NCBI GenBank assembly: GCA_022690815.1
Contig: JALCZJ010000011.1
Span: 17,584 to 81,583, forward strand
Direction: 5' to 3'
DNA length: 64,000 nucleotides
DNA from: Ferrimicrobium sp.
GTDB lineage: Bacteria; Actinomycetota; Acidimicrobiia; Acidimicrobiales; Acidimicrobiaceae
The notes under the pieces are model-generated. The model saw only the letters and a program-made list of their open reading frames with translations. It was not told where the DNA came from and did not search any database. Below, piece after piece: positions 37,192-45,959 of the stretch. Position 1 is the stretch's first letter. Each line of letters starts with the position of its first letter. Both the position numbers and the translations under genes were made by a program.

Positions 37192-37892
37192 CACCCAAAG
37201 GTCTTGAGCTCTTCACCATCCAGACGAGCGAAGACATCACCGAAGGTGAGGACCTCGTTGATCTCATCGTCCGCGATTTCGAGCTGATCGACGGCGATAT
37301 CGTCGTCGTGACCCAGAAGGTCGTCTCAAAAGCCGAAGGGCGCGTCGTCGCCTGTGCTCCGGATGATCAGCAAACCTTTGACGCACTCGTGCGATCAGAA
37401 TCAGCTCGCGTTCTGCGTCGGCGAGGTTCGCTCGCCATTACGGAGACCCGCCACGGATTTATCTGCGCAAACGCTGGCATCGACCGGTCCAACACCGACA
37501 CCGGGACGGTAACGCTCTTGCCGCTCGACCCTGATCGCAGTGCTCGAGGCCTGCTGGCCAAACTGGGGCATCGCACCCAACGAACACTAGCTGTCATCAT
37601 CACCGACACGTTTGGCAGAACCTGGAGGTCCGGAGTGACCGATGTCGCGATTGGGGTCGCCGGCTTAGCCCCAATCCTCGACCTACGTGGCACCTGCGAT
37701 CACAACGGCGACACCTTACAGGCAACAGAGATCTGCATCGCCGACGAGATCGCTGGGGCAGCAGACCTTGTGAAACGCAAAGACGGTCGGACTCCCTTCG
37801 TAGTCGTCAGGGGATACAGCTGGCGCCCAGACTCGCAAGGGTCAATCAGCGCCGATGTGGTCAGAGGCTACGGTTTCGACCTTTTTCGATAG
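37188..37892 (+). CDS. cofE: coenzyme F420-0:L-glutamate ligase
   Basis: CofE adds glutamates to F420-0 with GTP. The 234 residues form one CofE domain: GEDLVDLIV, DGDIVVVTQKVVSKAEGR, ADSD-like ESARVLRR, IITDTFGRTWRSGVTDVAIGVAG. The C-terminal nitroreductase-like domain of mycobacterial FbiB is absent, so the dehydro-F420 reduction step must be done by another protein. It overlaps cofD by 4 bases; only 14 bases separate its stop from the convergent epimerase gene. Confidence 0.93.
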   Translation: MTPKGLELFTIQTSEDITEGEDLVDLIVRDFELIDGDIVVVTQKVVSKAEGRVVACAPDDQQTFDALVRSESARVLRRRGSLAITETRHGFICANAGIDRSNTDTGTVTLLPLDPDRSARGLLAKLGHRTQRTLAVIITDTFGRTWRSGVTDVAIGVAGLAPILDLRGTCDHNGDTLQATEICIADEIAGAADLVKRKDGRTPFVVVRGYSWRPDSQGSISADVVRGYGFDLFR

Positions 37893-37906
37893 CACGCAGC
37901 AGACGA

Positions 37907-38863
37907 TCACGAATGTAACGCACCATACCAGTCGAGAACCCCCTCGAGGCCCTGCTCCAGCGTGGTAGTGGCATGCCATCGCAGGTACCAACCTGCCCGC
38001 CGGGGATCCAACGCAGATCGTTGGATCTCTCCAGGGATAGGGTCAACAACACGAGGTTCACGATAATCACACCCGGCAATGCGATACATTTCCTTGTGGA
38101 GCGCGGTGATAGATGTCTCCACACCAGTCGCGATGTTCAAAGTCAAACCACCGCCGTGCTCGAGTGAACGATAGAACGCATCCACCACGTCCTCTACGTA
38201 GATAAGATCACGCGTTTGGGTGCCGTCACCGATGATGGTCGCCGCTCGATCCGAGGCAATCGCTTGGGCGAACTTGGCGACAACACCGCCTTCACCCATC
38301 ATTCCTTGTCGTGGTCCGTAGACGTTCGCCAGAATCAGGGCAGTGTACTCAAGATCAAAGTTTGCTCGATACAGTCGTAGATAGCCGAGGACAGCATCCT
38401 TGGACAGCCCATAAAAGGAATCAGGGCAGTGTATGACGTCTTCCTTGATGGGCAACGCTGATGCTTCGACGGCCCCATAGACACCTGCGCTGGTCGCGAA
38501 GATCACCTTCGCGACACCAGTCTGCCTCGCCGCCTCAAACACGCGGAGCGACCCAACGAGATTAGTCGATAAGTCACCTAGTGGGTCGAGCATCGACTCA
38601 CGCACGTTTGCTCTGGCAGCAAGATGGATGACGGCTGCAGGTTTGCGGCGACTCATGAGGGCGCCAAGGTCTCCATCGACAATGTTCAGCTTGTGAAAGT
38701 GCAATCCGCGATTACCCTTCCCACGCGCCACACGCAAATTAGCCAGCGAACCCGTCGAGAGGTCGTCGACAACGTCTACCTCGTAACCAGCGTCGATTAA
38801 CCGTTCAACGAGGTGCGAACCGATGAAGCCAGCCCCACCAGTCACAAGTATGGGTGGCGTCAT
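37907..38863 (-). CDS. GalE-like NAD-dependent sugar epimerase
   Basis: A 318-residue extended short-chain dehydrogenase with GGAGFIGSHLVERL, ATSAGVYG, the YxxxK (YGLSK) and an NVYGPRQ motif. It fits UDP-hexose 4-epimerases. It follows the ManC-like gene with no intergenic base, so the two probably feed the same envelope pathway. Substrate specificity is not readable. Confidence 0.85.
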   Translation of the reverse strand: MTPPILVTGGAGFIGSHLVERLIDAGYEVDVVDDLSTGSLANLRVARGKGNRGLHFHKLNIVDGDLGALMSRRKPAAVIHLAARANVRESMLDPLGDLSTNLVGSLRVFEAARQTGVAKVIFATSAGVYGAVEASALPIKEDVIHCPDSFYGLSKDAVLGYLRLYRANFDLEYTALILANVYGPRQGMMGEGGVVAKFAQAIASDRAATIIGDGTQTRDLIYVEDVVDAFYRSLEHGGGLTLNIATGVETSITALHKEMYRIAGCDYREPRVVDPIPGEIQRSALDPRRAGWYLRWHATTTLEQGLEGVLDWYGALHS

Positions 38864-39916
38864 CTACGACCGTCCGGCCCCTACCAATGAATCACCCGGG
38901 CGCAGCTCCGTGCTTTCGGCCACGATGGCGAGGTCATCAAGCGATACGTCCTCTGGAATAATTGTCCGGGCTCCGACGATCGAGCCCCGAACGACCGCTC
39001 CGGGGCCAACGTGCGCCCCCTCGAGAACGACCGAGTCAATGACGGTTGCACCGTCAGCGATCTCGACACCATCCTCAATCACGGAGCCAGCCACCTGCGA
39101 TCGGGAACTCAGCTCAACTGCCGAGCCGATGTAGCAATGTCCATTGGCGTCATCAGGCTGATTTGGGGCTGGGTACCACGCCCGAGGAGGGACAAGTTCG
39201 CCGATGCGTGCACCGAAGAGGATATCGCGAATAGCTCGGTAATAATTCTCCGGGGTACCTGCATCGAGCCAATAGCACTCGTAGGCCCGAGCATAAAGGC
39301 TACCTTGCTCTACGAGCCGGGGAAACAACTCACGCTCGATAGACATCCTGCCAAGCTGCGGGATCATCTCAAGAGCACCGGGCTCGAGAATGTAGATACC
39401 AGCGTTGATGTCGTGCGAGGGAGCGGATTCGATCGGGGGCTTTTCGACAAAACGCAAAGCACGCCCATGCTCATCCTTTACCACCACACCAAACTGGCTC
39501 GGATCCTCTACACGAACCAGACCGATCGTTGCCAAACTCCGACGATCGAGATGGAAATCCATTAAATCCTTCACATCTAAGTCGGTGAGAATATCGCCGT
39601 TTACCACCAGGAATGTCTCATCGATGCCGGCACTCTCGGCTGCAAAACGAATTGCACCAGCAGTGTCGAGGGGTTCCTCTTCGATCGCATAGGTCAGGCG
39701 AACCCCAGCAGCCTCTCCAGTCGGATAGGCGAGACGGAATGCATTAGGTTGGTAACCAAGCGAAAGAACCACCTCATCGACCCCAAAACCGCGGAGTCGA
39801 TGTAGGACACGCTCCAACATCGGGAACCCAATCACCCTCAGCATCTGCTTTGGAGTGTGGAACGTCAAAGGACGGAGTCGAGTACCTTCTCCTCCGACGA
39901 GAACGACTGCTCGCAT
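38864..39916 (-). CDS. ManC/GlmU-like sugar-phosphate nucleotidylyltransferase
   Basis: A 350-residue nucleotidylyltransferase with the signature VLVGGEGTRLRPLT, the metal aspartate in LVVNGDILTD, VEKPP, and a C-terminal left-handed beta-helix of hexapeptide repeats (VIEDGVEIADGATVIDSVV, VGPGAVVRGSIVG). It matches the actinobacterial mannose-1-phosphate guanylyltransferase type found beside fbiA/fbiB. It would make GDP-mannose or a similar sugar nucleotide. It lies 17 bases after a membrane-anchored protein gene. Confidence 0.87.
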   Translation of the reverse strand: MRAVVLVGGEGTRLRPLTFHTPKQMLRVIGFPMLERVLHRLRGFGVDEVVLSLGYQPNAFRLAYPTGEAAGVRLTYAIEEEPLDTAGAIRFAAESAGIDETFLVVNGDILTDLDVKDLMDFHLDRRSLATIGLVRVEDPSQFGVVVKDEHGRALRFVEKPPIESAPSHDINAGIYILEPGALEMIPQLGRMSIERELFPRLVEQGSLYARAYECYWLDAGTPENYYRAIRDILFGARIGELVPPRAWYPAPNQPDDANGHCYIGSAVELSSRSQVAGSVIEDGVEIADGATVIDSVVLEGAHVGPGAVVRGSIVGARTIIPEDVSLDDLAIVAESTELRPGDSLVGAGRS

Positions 39917-39933
39917 CTCCCCTCCTGCTACTT

Positions 39934-40725
39934 CTACTTCTTACTAGTCGACGACTTCGCCGTAGACGACTTGGCACCGGCCGACTTCGAAGTGCCCGTG
40001 GATTTGGCTGTACCAGTGGACGTGGGCTTGCCGGTGGACTTGGCCGTGCCAGTAGACGTGCTGGTGGACTTGGCCGTGCTGGTGGCACCGACGGTAGCAA
40101 GGTTCGCTGCGGTGGGGGGCTGAGACGGCGTGACACCCTTACGAAGCACTGCCACCGTCACAATCTGATCATTCTGCAACCGGACGTCTGTGGGGTTGGC
40201 GTACACCGTGGGCTTCGTAGCGAGCAAGGACGACCACACGTAAATGCCGAATTTTGCCGGCTTGCCCCCGCATCCAGCAGCAACCGTGACTGCCTTGTGC
40301 CCAGGGATCTGGAACCCGCTCTTTAAAATCTTGAGGCCAGGTACGCCGTCGGGCAAGAGTGCAAGCGTTGCATTCGCCCCTTCTTGACTCTTAGCCTTGG
40401 GGGCAATCGTCAGCACTCCGTTGCCGAGCGACGTCACGCCACTCTTAACGTTCGTCGTTTTGGCGAGCGGAGGCAGATACTTACCACAGGCGTCGAAGCC
40501 TATCGCAGTATGCCACGTAGTGCCGATAACCGGTTGGTCGGCAGCGGTAACCGCCGACGCCGGATGGTCGATCTCGTATTTCGAGTAGCCTACCACCGCG
40601 ATCCCAGCCACAACAATGACCGTCAACGCCGAGTAAAACCCAACCGGAATTTGCCGTCGGACCTTAGCCCCACGCCCGGACGCTTGTGCTCTTGCAACTC
40701 TTCGAGCGCTCTCTTTGCTAGCCAT
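39934..40725 (-). CDS. membrane-anchored envelope protein with repetitive Ser/Thr/Lys tail
   Basis: A 263-residue protein. A basic cytoplasmic start (SKESARRVARAQASGRG) leads to one membrane segment (FYSALTVIVVAGIAVVGY), an extracytoplasmic domain of about 150 residues with paired cysteines (FDACGKYL, AAGCGGKP), and a tail of about 60 residues made of imperfect STGTAKSTGKPT-like repeats. I do not recognise the domain with certainty. It precedes the ManC-like gene and probably serves the envelope. Confidence 0.7.
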   Translation of the reverse strand: MASKESARRVARAQASGRGAKVRRQIPVGFYSALTVIVVAGIAVVGYSKYEIDHPASAVTAADQPVIGTTWHTAIGFDACGKYLPPLAKTTNVKSGVTSLGNGVLTIAPKAKSQEGANATLALLPDGVPGLKILKSGFQIPGHKAVTVAAGCGGKPAKFGIYVWSSLLATKPTVYANPTDVRLQNDQIVTVAVLRKGVTPSQPPTAANLATVGATSTAKSTSTSTGTAKSTGKPTSTGTAKSTGTSKSAGAKSSTAKSSTSKK

Positions 40726-40976
40726 AACAGGTTAAGGCTACCGTCTTTTGGGCCCTACCAAGACAGGTGAGAAGAACTCCCATCCAACGACCGCTGACAT
40801 GCACACAGCCACAGCTCAGTACGCTCCCGTACCTGTCATTCGTCAAACAATCCTCCGATGAGTCAGACCGCTCGCCTAGCCGACGAAGTAGCACAACACT
40901 ACGCGCGGCCAAGGCCACGACCGTGTGAACGCCTGGTCGTGTGAGTTGGCCGTCGCGAATAACCACTCGGGTACCA

Positions 40977-41828
40977 CTAATTGCGAACCGACCCGGATAC
41001 GCCTGCACGCACCAGACTCAGGCCACAGCGCAAGCCAATACCAAGAGTTACGACAAGCAGAGCAAGCGTGGAGCGCTGCTCTGGGGCTGCAAATGCGACC
41101 ATCGAACGGTGATGTTGGGCGATGGAACGAAAACGCTGCTTTCCACTTGACACCCCACCGACATGAGTCACGACCGCGGCCGGCTGATAGACGACTTGGT
41201 ATCCGTGCAGTACCAATCGACGACAAAGATCAACGTCTTCCATGTAGAGTCGATACTTGGCATCGAACCCACCGATTGCGACCAATGCACTCCGGGGGCA
41301 CATCAGGCAGGCCCCGGAGAGCCACGGGACGACCACTGGCTCCCCTGGATCAAGGTCGCTCATCCGATAGGAGCGCGTGGCGGAACTACCCGGCATCAGC
41401 CATCCAATCGCTCCATGCCACATCGATTGCCACAACGAGGGAAACCGCCGAAACGAAGGGTAGTGCTTTCCCGATGCGTCCAAAATTTTTGGCCCGACGA
41501 CACCGATTCCTTCGTTTACGAGCACGGTCGATACAAGGGAGGCGATCGCTCCCGGATGTGGCATTACATCTGGATTCGAGATCAGCACGATCGGCTCATG
41601 AATCAAGACCAAGGCGTGGTTGATGGCTACCCCGTAGCCGAGATTTGCTCCAAAGGCGACCTCGTTGACCCTGCAGCCACCCACGTGCGACTCCCTCGCA
41701 TAAGGACTCGAAGCGCCGTTGTCGACGACAACGACATGAGTAACCCCTTGCCTGCCAAGCTCATCAATCAGTGGTTGGACCGGACCAGAATGGTAGACAA
41801 CGACGATTGCCGCGAGTTCGCTCGTCAC
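40977..41828 (-). CDS. wbbL: WbbL-like rhamnosyltransferase (GT2)
   Basis: A 283-residue GT2 enzyme of the WbbL type. It has VVVDNGASS, GANLGYGVAINHAL, ISNPDV, WLSGACLM, and GGFDAKYRLYMEDVDLCRRL. In mycobacteria WbbL moves rhamnose to GlcNAc-diphosphate-decaprenol, forming the linker for arabinogalactan; here the acceptor is unknown. The start is the GTG at 41828, which overlaps the rmlD stop as GTGA. Operon rmlB-rmlD-wbbL supports dTDP-rhamnose as donor. Confidence 0.88.
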   Translation of the reverse strand: MTSELAAIVVVYHSGPVQPLIDELGRQGVTHVVVVDNGASSPYARESHVGGCRVNEVAFGANLGYGVAINHALVLIHEPIVLISNPDVMPHPGAIASLVSTVLVNEGIGVVGPKILDASGKHYPSFRRFPSLWQSMWHGAIGWLMPGSSATRSYRMSDLDPGEPVVVPWLSGACLMCPRSALVAIGGFDAKYRLYMEDVDLCRRLVLHGYQVVYQPAAVVTHVGGVSSGKQRFRSIAQHHRSMVAFAAPEQRSTLALLVVTLGIGLRCGLSLVRAGVSGSVRN

Positions 41829-42691
41829 CGGCGCTCCAAATCTTGGACGACTCGCTCGAGAGCATCGTGCCAATCTTCGGTGGTCCGACCGGTTGCCGCG
41901 CTATACGACGCCGTTGACATCACCGAATACGCCGGACGTGGCGCTGGGTACCGATCGGCAACAGCCTCTGCTTTGATCTCGGTGACCTGATCAAGACTTC
42001 GGCCAAGGATCGAAAGGATCCAGCGCACAACCTCAAACCAAGAGGCGCTACCACCGTTGACAACATGAAAGCAACCGGAAGTCGAGCTCAACATGAGCTG
42101 CACTGCTGCCTCACTCAGATCGTCAGCAATCGTCGGTGAACCAACCTGATCTCCGACGAAACGCAAGGGGGACCCCTCATTCGCGAGTCGAACCACCGTT
42201 GAGGCGATGTTGCCATCCGAAGAGCTCATTAACCAAGCAGTCCTGATATTGAGATCGACGCCAACCCGCAACTCCCGCTCTCCGCCGAGTTTTGAGCGTC
42301 CATAGATCCCAAGCGGATTGACCACATCCCACTCTCGGTAGGGTGCTTGCGAGCAGCCATCGAACACATAATCGGTGGAGAAGTTGCAGACCCGCGCCTT
42401 GGTGGCCACAGCCGCCTCCACCATCCAACGGACCGCCAGCGCATTGACACTAAACGCCTGCTCTGGTTCGCGTTCACATCGATCAACCGCCGTGAATGCC
42501 GCAGCGTTTACGATCCAATTAGGACGAAGCGATCGTATTGCCTCGTTGACCGCTGCACGTTGACGAACATCGATCTCGGCCGAGGTAAAGGCAAAGACCT
42601 CCACCGGTAAGTCCAACTCCCCCAGACGTCGCGCAAGACGTTGCCCAAGTTGACCGTTTGCGCCCAGAACAAGGAATCGTAGGCGAGTCAC
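41825..42691 (-). CDS. rmlD: dTDP-4-dehydrorhamnose reductase
   Basis: RmlD makes dTDP-L-rhamnose in the last step. The 288-residue protein has FLVLGANGQLGQRLA, NAAAFTAVDRCE, NFSTDYVFDG and the YxxxK in YGRSKLGGE. I start it at the GTG at 42691, overlapping the rmlB stop as GTGA; starts further upstream would lie inside rmlB. Confidence 0.93.
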   Translation of the reverse strand: MTRLRFLVLGANGQLGQRLARRLGELDLPVEVFAFTSAEIDVRQRAAVNEAIRSLRPNWIVNAAAFTAVDRCEREPEQAFSVNALAVRWMVEAAVATKARVCNFSTDYVFDGCSQAPYREWDVVNPLGIYGRSKLGGERELRVGVDLNIRTAWLMSSSDGNIASTVVRLANEGSPLRFVGDQVGSPTIADDLSEAAVQLMLSSTSGCFHVVNGGSASWFEVVRWILSILGRSLDQVTEIKAEAVADRYPAPRPAYSVMSTASYSAATGRTTEDWHDALERVVQDLERR

Positions 42692-43701
42692 GAGCCGAGC
42701 TGCCATGCAGCCGATTCCTGTACCGGTGCGCGCCCCAGCAATGGACGCCACCATGACTCATGAGAACGATACCACTGAATGGTCTCACGAATTCCCTGGT
42801 CGAACTGGACCTGTGGTGCGAATCCGAGTTCTGCCCGGATTTTCGAGGAGTCGAGTAGATAGCGACGGTCGTGTGACGGTCGATCAGGAACCGTAGTCTT
42901 AAGTGTATCGGGCTTTTGGAGTTCGGCCAGGATACGATCGGCGATCTCCTCGATAGAGAACTCATCTCCAGTCCCTACATGGTAGGTCTGGCCAACCGAA
43001 CCTTTCGACAGGACGAGATCGATTGCACGAGCATGGTCGAACACATGAATCCACTCTCGGCGATTGTCCTTTGAGGCGTATAAAGGCAACGGCTGATCCT
43101 GAAGCGCGAGCGCAGTAAAGAGCGGGATGAGCTTCTCTGGGAACTGGTACGGGCCATAGTTGTTGGCACAGTTGGTGATGCTGATGGGGAGACCGTAGGT
43201 GAGCGCATACGCGCGTACCGCGTGATCGGCCGCAGCCTTAGAGGCGTTGTAAGGCGTTCTCGGACGATACGGTGACGACTCGGTAAAGGCTTCGTTGGCA
43301 TCAAGATCCAGATCCCCATAGACCTCGCAGGTGGAGACGTGATGAAAGCGCGTCAAACCCCCATACGTCCTCGCCGCCTCGAGGAGACCAACCGTTCCAG
43401 AGACGTTGGTGCGAAAAAAGCGCTCGGGATCGATAATGGCCAGGGAGTTGTGCGACTCGGCGGCAAAATTGACCACCACATCGATTGCGTACCGATCAAG
43501 CACCTCAACGACATGGCCCGTGTTGCCAATGTCAGCACGCACAAAGCGAATCGCATCCCCAAGGTCGGCTAACGACTCGCGGCAACCCGCATAGGTCAAC
43601 ACATCGAGCACGACAAGATCGTCGTTGGGATGAGCTTCATGCCAATAGTGCACGAAATTAGAGCCGATGAATCCAGCTCCTCCGGTCACCAATAGTTTCA
43701 C
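42688..43701 (-). CDS. rmlB: dTDP-glucose 4,6-dehydratase-like protein with Cys for catalytic Asp
   Basis: A 337-residue protein with GGAGFIGSNFV, the RmlB-like NFAAESHNSLAI, YxxxK as YNASK, and CANNYGPYQFPEKLIPL. In characterised RmlB the motif STDEVYG supplies Asp and Glu for dehydration; here it is STCEVYG (TGC codon). Gene context with rmlA and rmlD still supports this function. The altered residue may slow or change the chemistry, so I keep the call but note doubt about the exact reaction. Confidence 0.87.
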   Translation of the reverse strand: MKLLVTGGAGFIGSNFVHYWHEAHPNDDLVVLDVLTYAGCRESLADLGDAIRFVRADIGNTGHVVEVLDRYAIDVVVNFAAESHNSLAIIDPERFFRTNVSGTVGLLEAARTYGGLTRFHHVSTCEVYGDLDLDANEAFTESSPYRPRTPYNASKAAADHAVRAYALTYGLPISITNCANNYGPYQFPEKLIPLFTALALQDQPLPLYASKDNRREWIHVFDHARAIDLVLSKGSVGQTYHVGTGDEFSIEEIADRILAELQKPDTLKTTVPDRPSHDRRYLLDSSKIRAELGFAPQVQFDQGIRETIQWYRSHESWWRPLLGRAPVQESAAWQLGS

Positions 43702-43742
43702 GATCCTCGCCTTTCATGCTGGGGAGTCATTGCGAGCACAGA

Positions 43743-44810
43743 CTATAGCAACTCGACCCTGGCATGATCGCCAACGACAAGCTTCGTCGCCCGCGGTCGA
43801 TCATTGCGGTGCCCAATAACGGCAAACTTGCCGATCACCGAGCCCTCGATTGCACCGACGTTGTCGATGGTAGAGTCACTCAAGATGATCGAGTTTACGA
43901 TCTCTGACGAGGTAACCATGCACCGGTCCCCGATAGAAGAGAACGGGCCGACATAGCTCGACCGCAATGTCACGCCTCGCCCGATAACCGCAGGCCCGCG
44001 TATGATCGAGTCGATGATCTTGGCGCCCGGCTCGATGAGCACCGGTCCTTCAACCTTCGAATCCAGTACCTCTCCCAAGATGGCGGAACGAACCGCCATC
44101 AGGGCAATCCGGTTGCCATCTAGCAACGCCTCAGGGTCGCCAAGGTCTTTCCAGTAACCGTCAACCATGGACGACTTGACTCCAAGGCCCATCGTAATCA
44201 GTTGACTGATAGCATCGGTGATCTCGAGCTCACCCCTCGCTGATGGTTTGATGGCCTCCACCGCATCGTGGATGCGATGGTCGAACAGATAAACTCCGAC
44301 CAGTGCGAGATCGGAGGGCGGCACCTCAGGCTTTTCGACAAGGCGAACGACGGACCCGTCAGCCGCTATCTCTGCGACTCCAAACTTCCTGGGGTCACGA
44401 ACCCGAGCCAGCAAAATTCTGGCAGCCGTCGAGGGTTCACGAGCGCCGAATCCATCGACGATCTCCGTGATGCCACCCACAAGAAAGTTGTCTCCCAGGT
44501 ACATCACAAAGTCATCGTCACCCAGAAATTCACGGGCAATCAAGACCGCATGAGCTAGCCCACGCGGGGCGTCTTGCGGCAGGTACGTGACCCGCAGACC
44601 GAAGTCAGACCCGTCCCCCACTGCAGCTTCGACCTCGGCGGCGGTGTGTCCAACGACAATGCCGACCTCGCTAATGCCACACTCAGCGATCGCCTCAAGG
44701 CCGTAAAACAGGATCGGCTTATTGGCTATCGGAACAAGCTGCTTCGAAGCGGTGTGCGTGAGGGGTCGGAGCCGTGTTCCGGATCCACCAGCAAGAATTA
44801 GTGCCTTCAA
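43743..44810 (-). CDS. rmlA: glucose-1-phosphate thymidylyltransferase, long form
   Basis: RmlA makes dTDP-glucose. The 355-residue protein has LILAGGSGTRLRPLT, VMYLGDNFLV, VEKPEVPPSD and a C-terminal beta-helix of hexapeptide repeats, as in the long RmlA form (about 355 residues) of Archaea and Actinobacteria; the short form is about 290. The start is TTG, with AGGAG overlapping the stop of the upstream acyl-CoA dehydrogenase gene, 9 bases away. Confidence 0.92.
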   Translation of the reverse strand: MKALILAGGSGTRLRPLTHTASKQLVPIANKPILFYGLEAIAECGISEVGIVVGHTAAEVEAAVGDGSDFGLRVTYLPQDAPRGLAHAVLIAREFLGDDDFVMYLGDNFLVGGITEIVDGFGAREPSTAARILLARVRDPRKFGVAEIAADGSVVRLVEKPEVPPSDLALVGVYLFDHRIHDAVEAIKPSARGELEITDAISQLITMGLGVKSSMVDGYWKDLGDPEALLDGNRIALMAVRSAILGEVLDSKVEGPVLIEPGAKIIDSIIRGPAVIGRGVTLRSSYVGPFSSIGDRCMVTSSEIVNSIILSDSTIDNVGAIEGSVIGKFAVIGHRNDRPRATKLVVGDHARVELL

Positions 44811-44819
44811 GCCCTGCTC

Positions 44820-45959
44820 CTACGATACCGTGAGTCCGAGCGACCGTGCGATCACAAGACGTTGCACCTCTGATGTCCCTTCACCAATCTCGAGTATCTT
44901 GGCATCACGGTAGTAGCGGGCAACCGGTGACTCTTCAATAAAGCCGGCCCCACCGAAAATCTGGGTTGCTTCCCTCGCAATGGAGACGGCGGCCTCGGTC
45001 GCGTACAGCTTGGCCACCGCTGCCTCACGTTTAAACGGCTGTCCGTGGTCCTTGAGCCACGCCGCCCGATAGACCAGGAGTCGCGACGCCTCGACAGCGA
45101 CCTCCATGTCAGCGCATTTAAAGGAGATTGCTTGGTAGCGAGAGATCGGGCCCCCAAAGGCATTTCGACTGGCCGCATAGGCCAGCGACTCACGTAAGCA
45201 AGCCTCCGCGAGCCCGAGTGCCAAGGCTGCAATCGAAATACGGCCATCATCAAGAATCGCCAGGAACTGAGCAAAGCCTCGCCCTGGCTCCCCAAGCAGG
45301 GCATCGGGGCCCACTTCGACATCCACAAGACTCAAAGGATGGGTGTCCGAGGCGTGCCAGCCCAATTTCTTATAGGCAGGTTCAACGGTGAATCCCGGCG
45401 TTCCCGTCGGGATGATAAAGCTCGACACACCATCGTCACCGCGAGCCGTTACCGTCACTAGTGACGTTATCTCGGTCCCAGAGTTGGTGATGTAGGCCTT
45501 CGATCCATTGATCCGGAACTGGTCGCCAATGCGCTCGACTTTGGTTCTCGTCGCGCCAGCGTCAGAACCGCCATCGGGTTCGGTCAAACCAAAGCCACCG
45601 AGAGCGGTACCAGCGCAGAGATCAGGCAGCCATCGCTGCTTTTGAGCCTCGTTACCAAACTGGTAAATCGGATTCGCACCAAGACCCACGCCAGCCGACA
45701 GGGTAATCGAGAGCGAAGAATCTCCTTTCGCAAGCTCCTCCACGGCGATACACAATGAGGTGAAGTCTCCTCCCCCACCTCCGTAGGTCTCCGGAAAGAC
45801 CATGCCGAATAGGCCGAGTTCGCCCATTGCTCGCACCTGGTTGAGTGGAAACTCGCCTCGCTCATCCCAATCACGCGCATTCGGCATCACCTCAGCATCG
45901 ACAAAGTCGGCGACGACCTTGCGAAGCGCCTCGTGTTCCTCACTAAATTCCACTGACAT
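44820..45959 (-). CDS. acyl-CoA dehydrogenase
   Basis: An FAD enzyme of 379 residues that oxidises acyl-CoA to enoyl-CoA. It has the FAD-binding GGFGLTEPDGGSDAGATRT, the ITNSG strand, and the C-terminal QIFGGAGFIEESPVARYYRDAKILEIGEGTSEVQR, in which the glutamate of the EGT motif is the likely catalytic base. The length is standard. It is upstream of rmlA in the same direction. Substrate chain length cannot be told. Confidence 0.93.
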   Translation of the reverse strand: MSVEFSEEHEALRKVVADFVDAEVMPNARDWDERGEFPLNQVRAMGELGLFGMVFPETYGGGGGDFTSLCIAVEELAKGDSSLSITLSAGVGLGANPIYQFGNEAQKQRWLPDLCAGTALGGFGLTEPDGGSDAGATRTKVERIGDQFRINGSKAYITNSGTEITSLVTVTARGDDGVSSFIIPTGTPGFTVEPAYKKLGWHASDTHPLSLVDVEVGPDALLGEPGRGFAQFLAILDDGRISIAALALGLAEACLRESLAYAASRNAFGGPISRYQAISFKCADMEVAVEASRLLVYRAAWLKDHGQPFKREAAVAKLYATEAAVSIAREATQIFGGAGFIEESPVARYYRDAKILEIGEGTSEVQRLVIARSLGLTVS

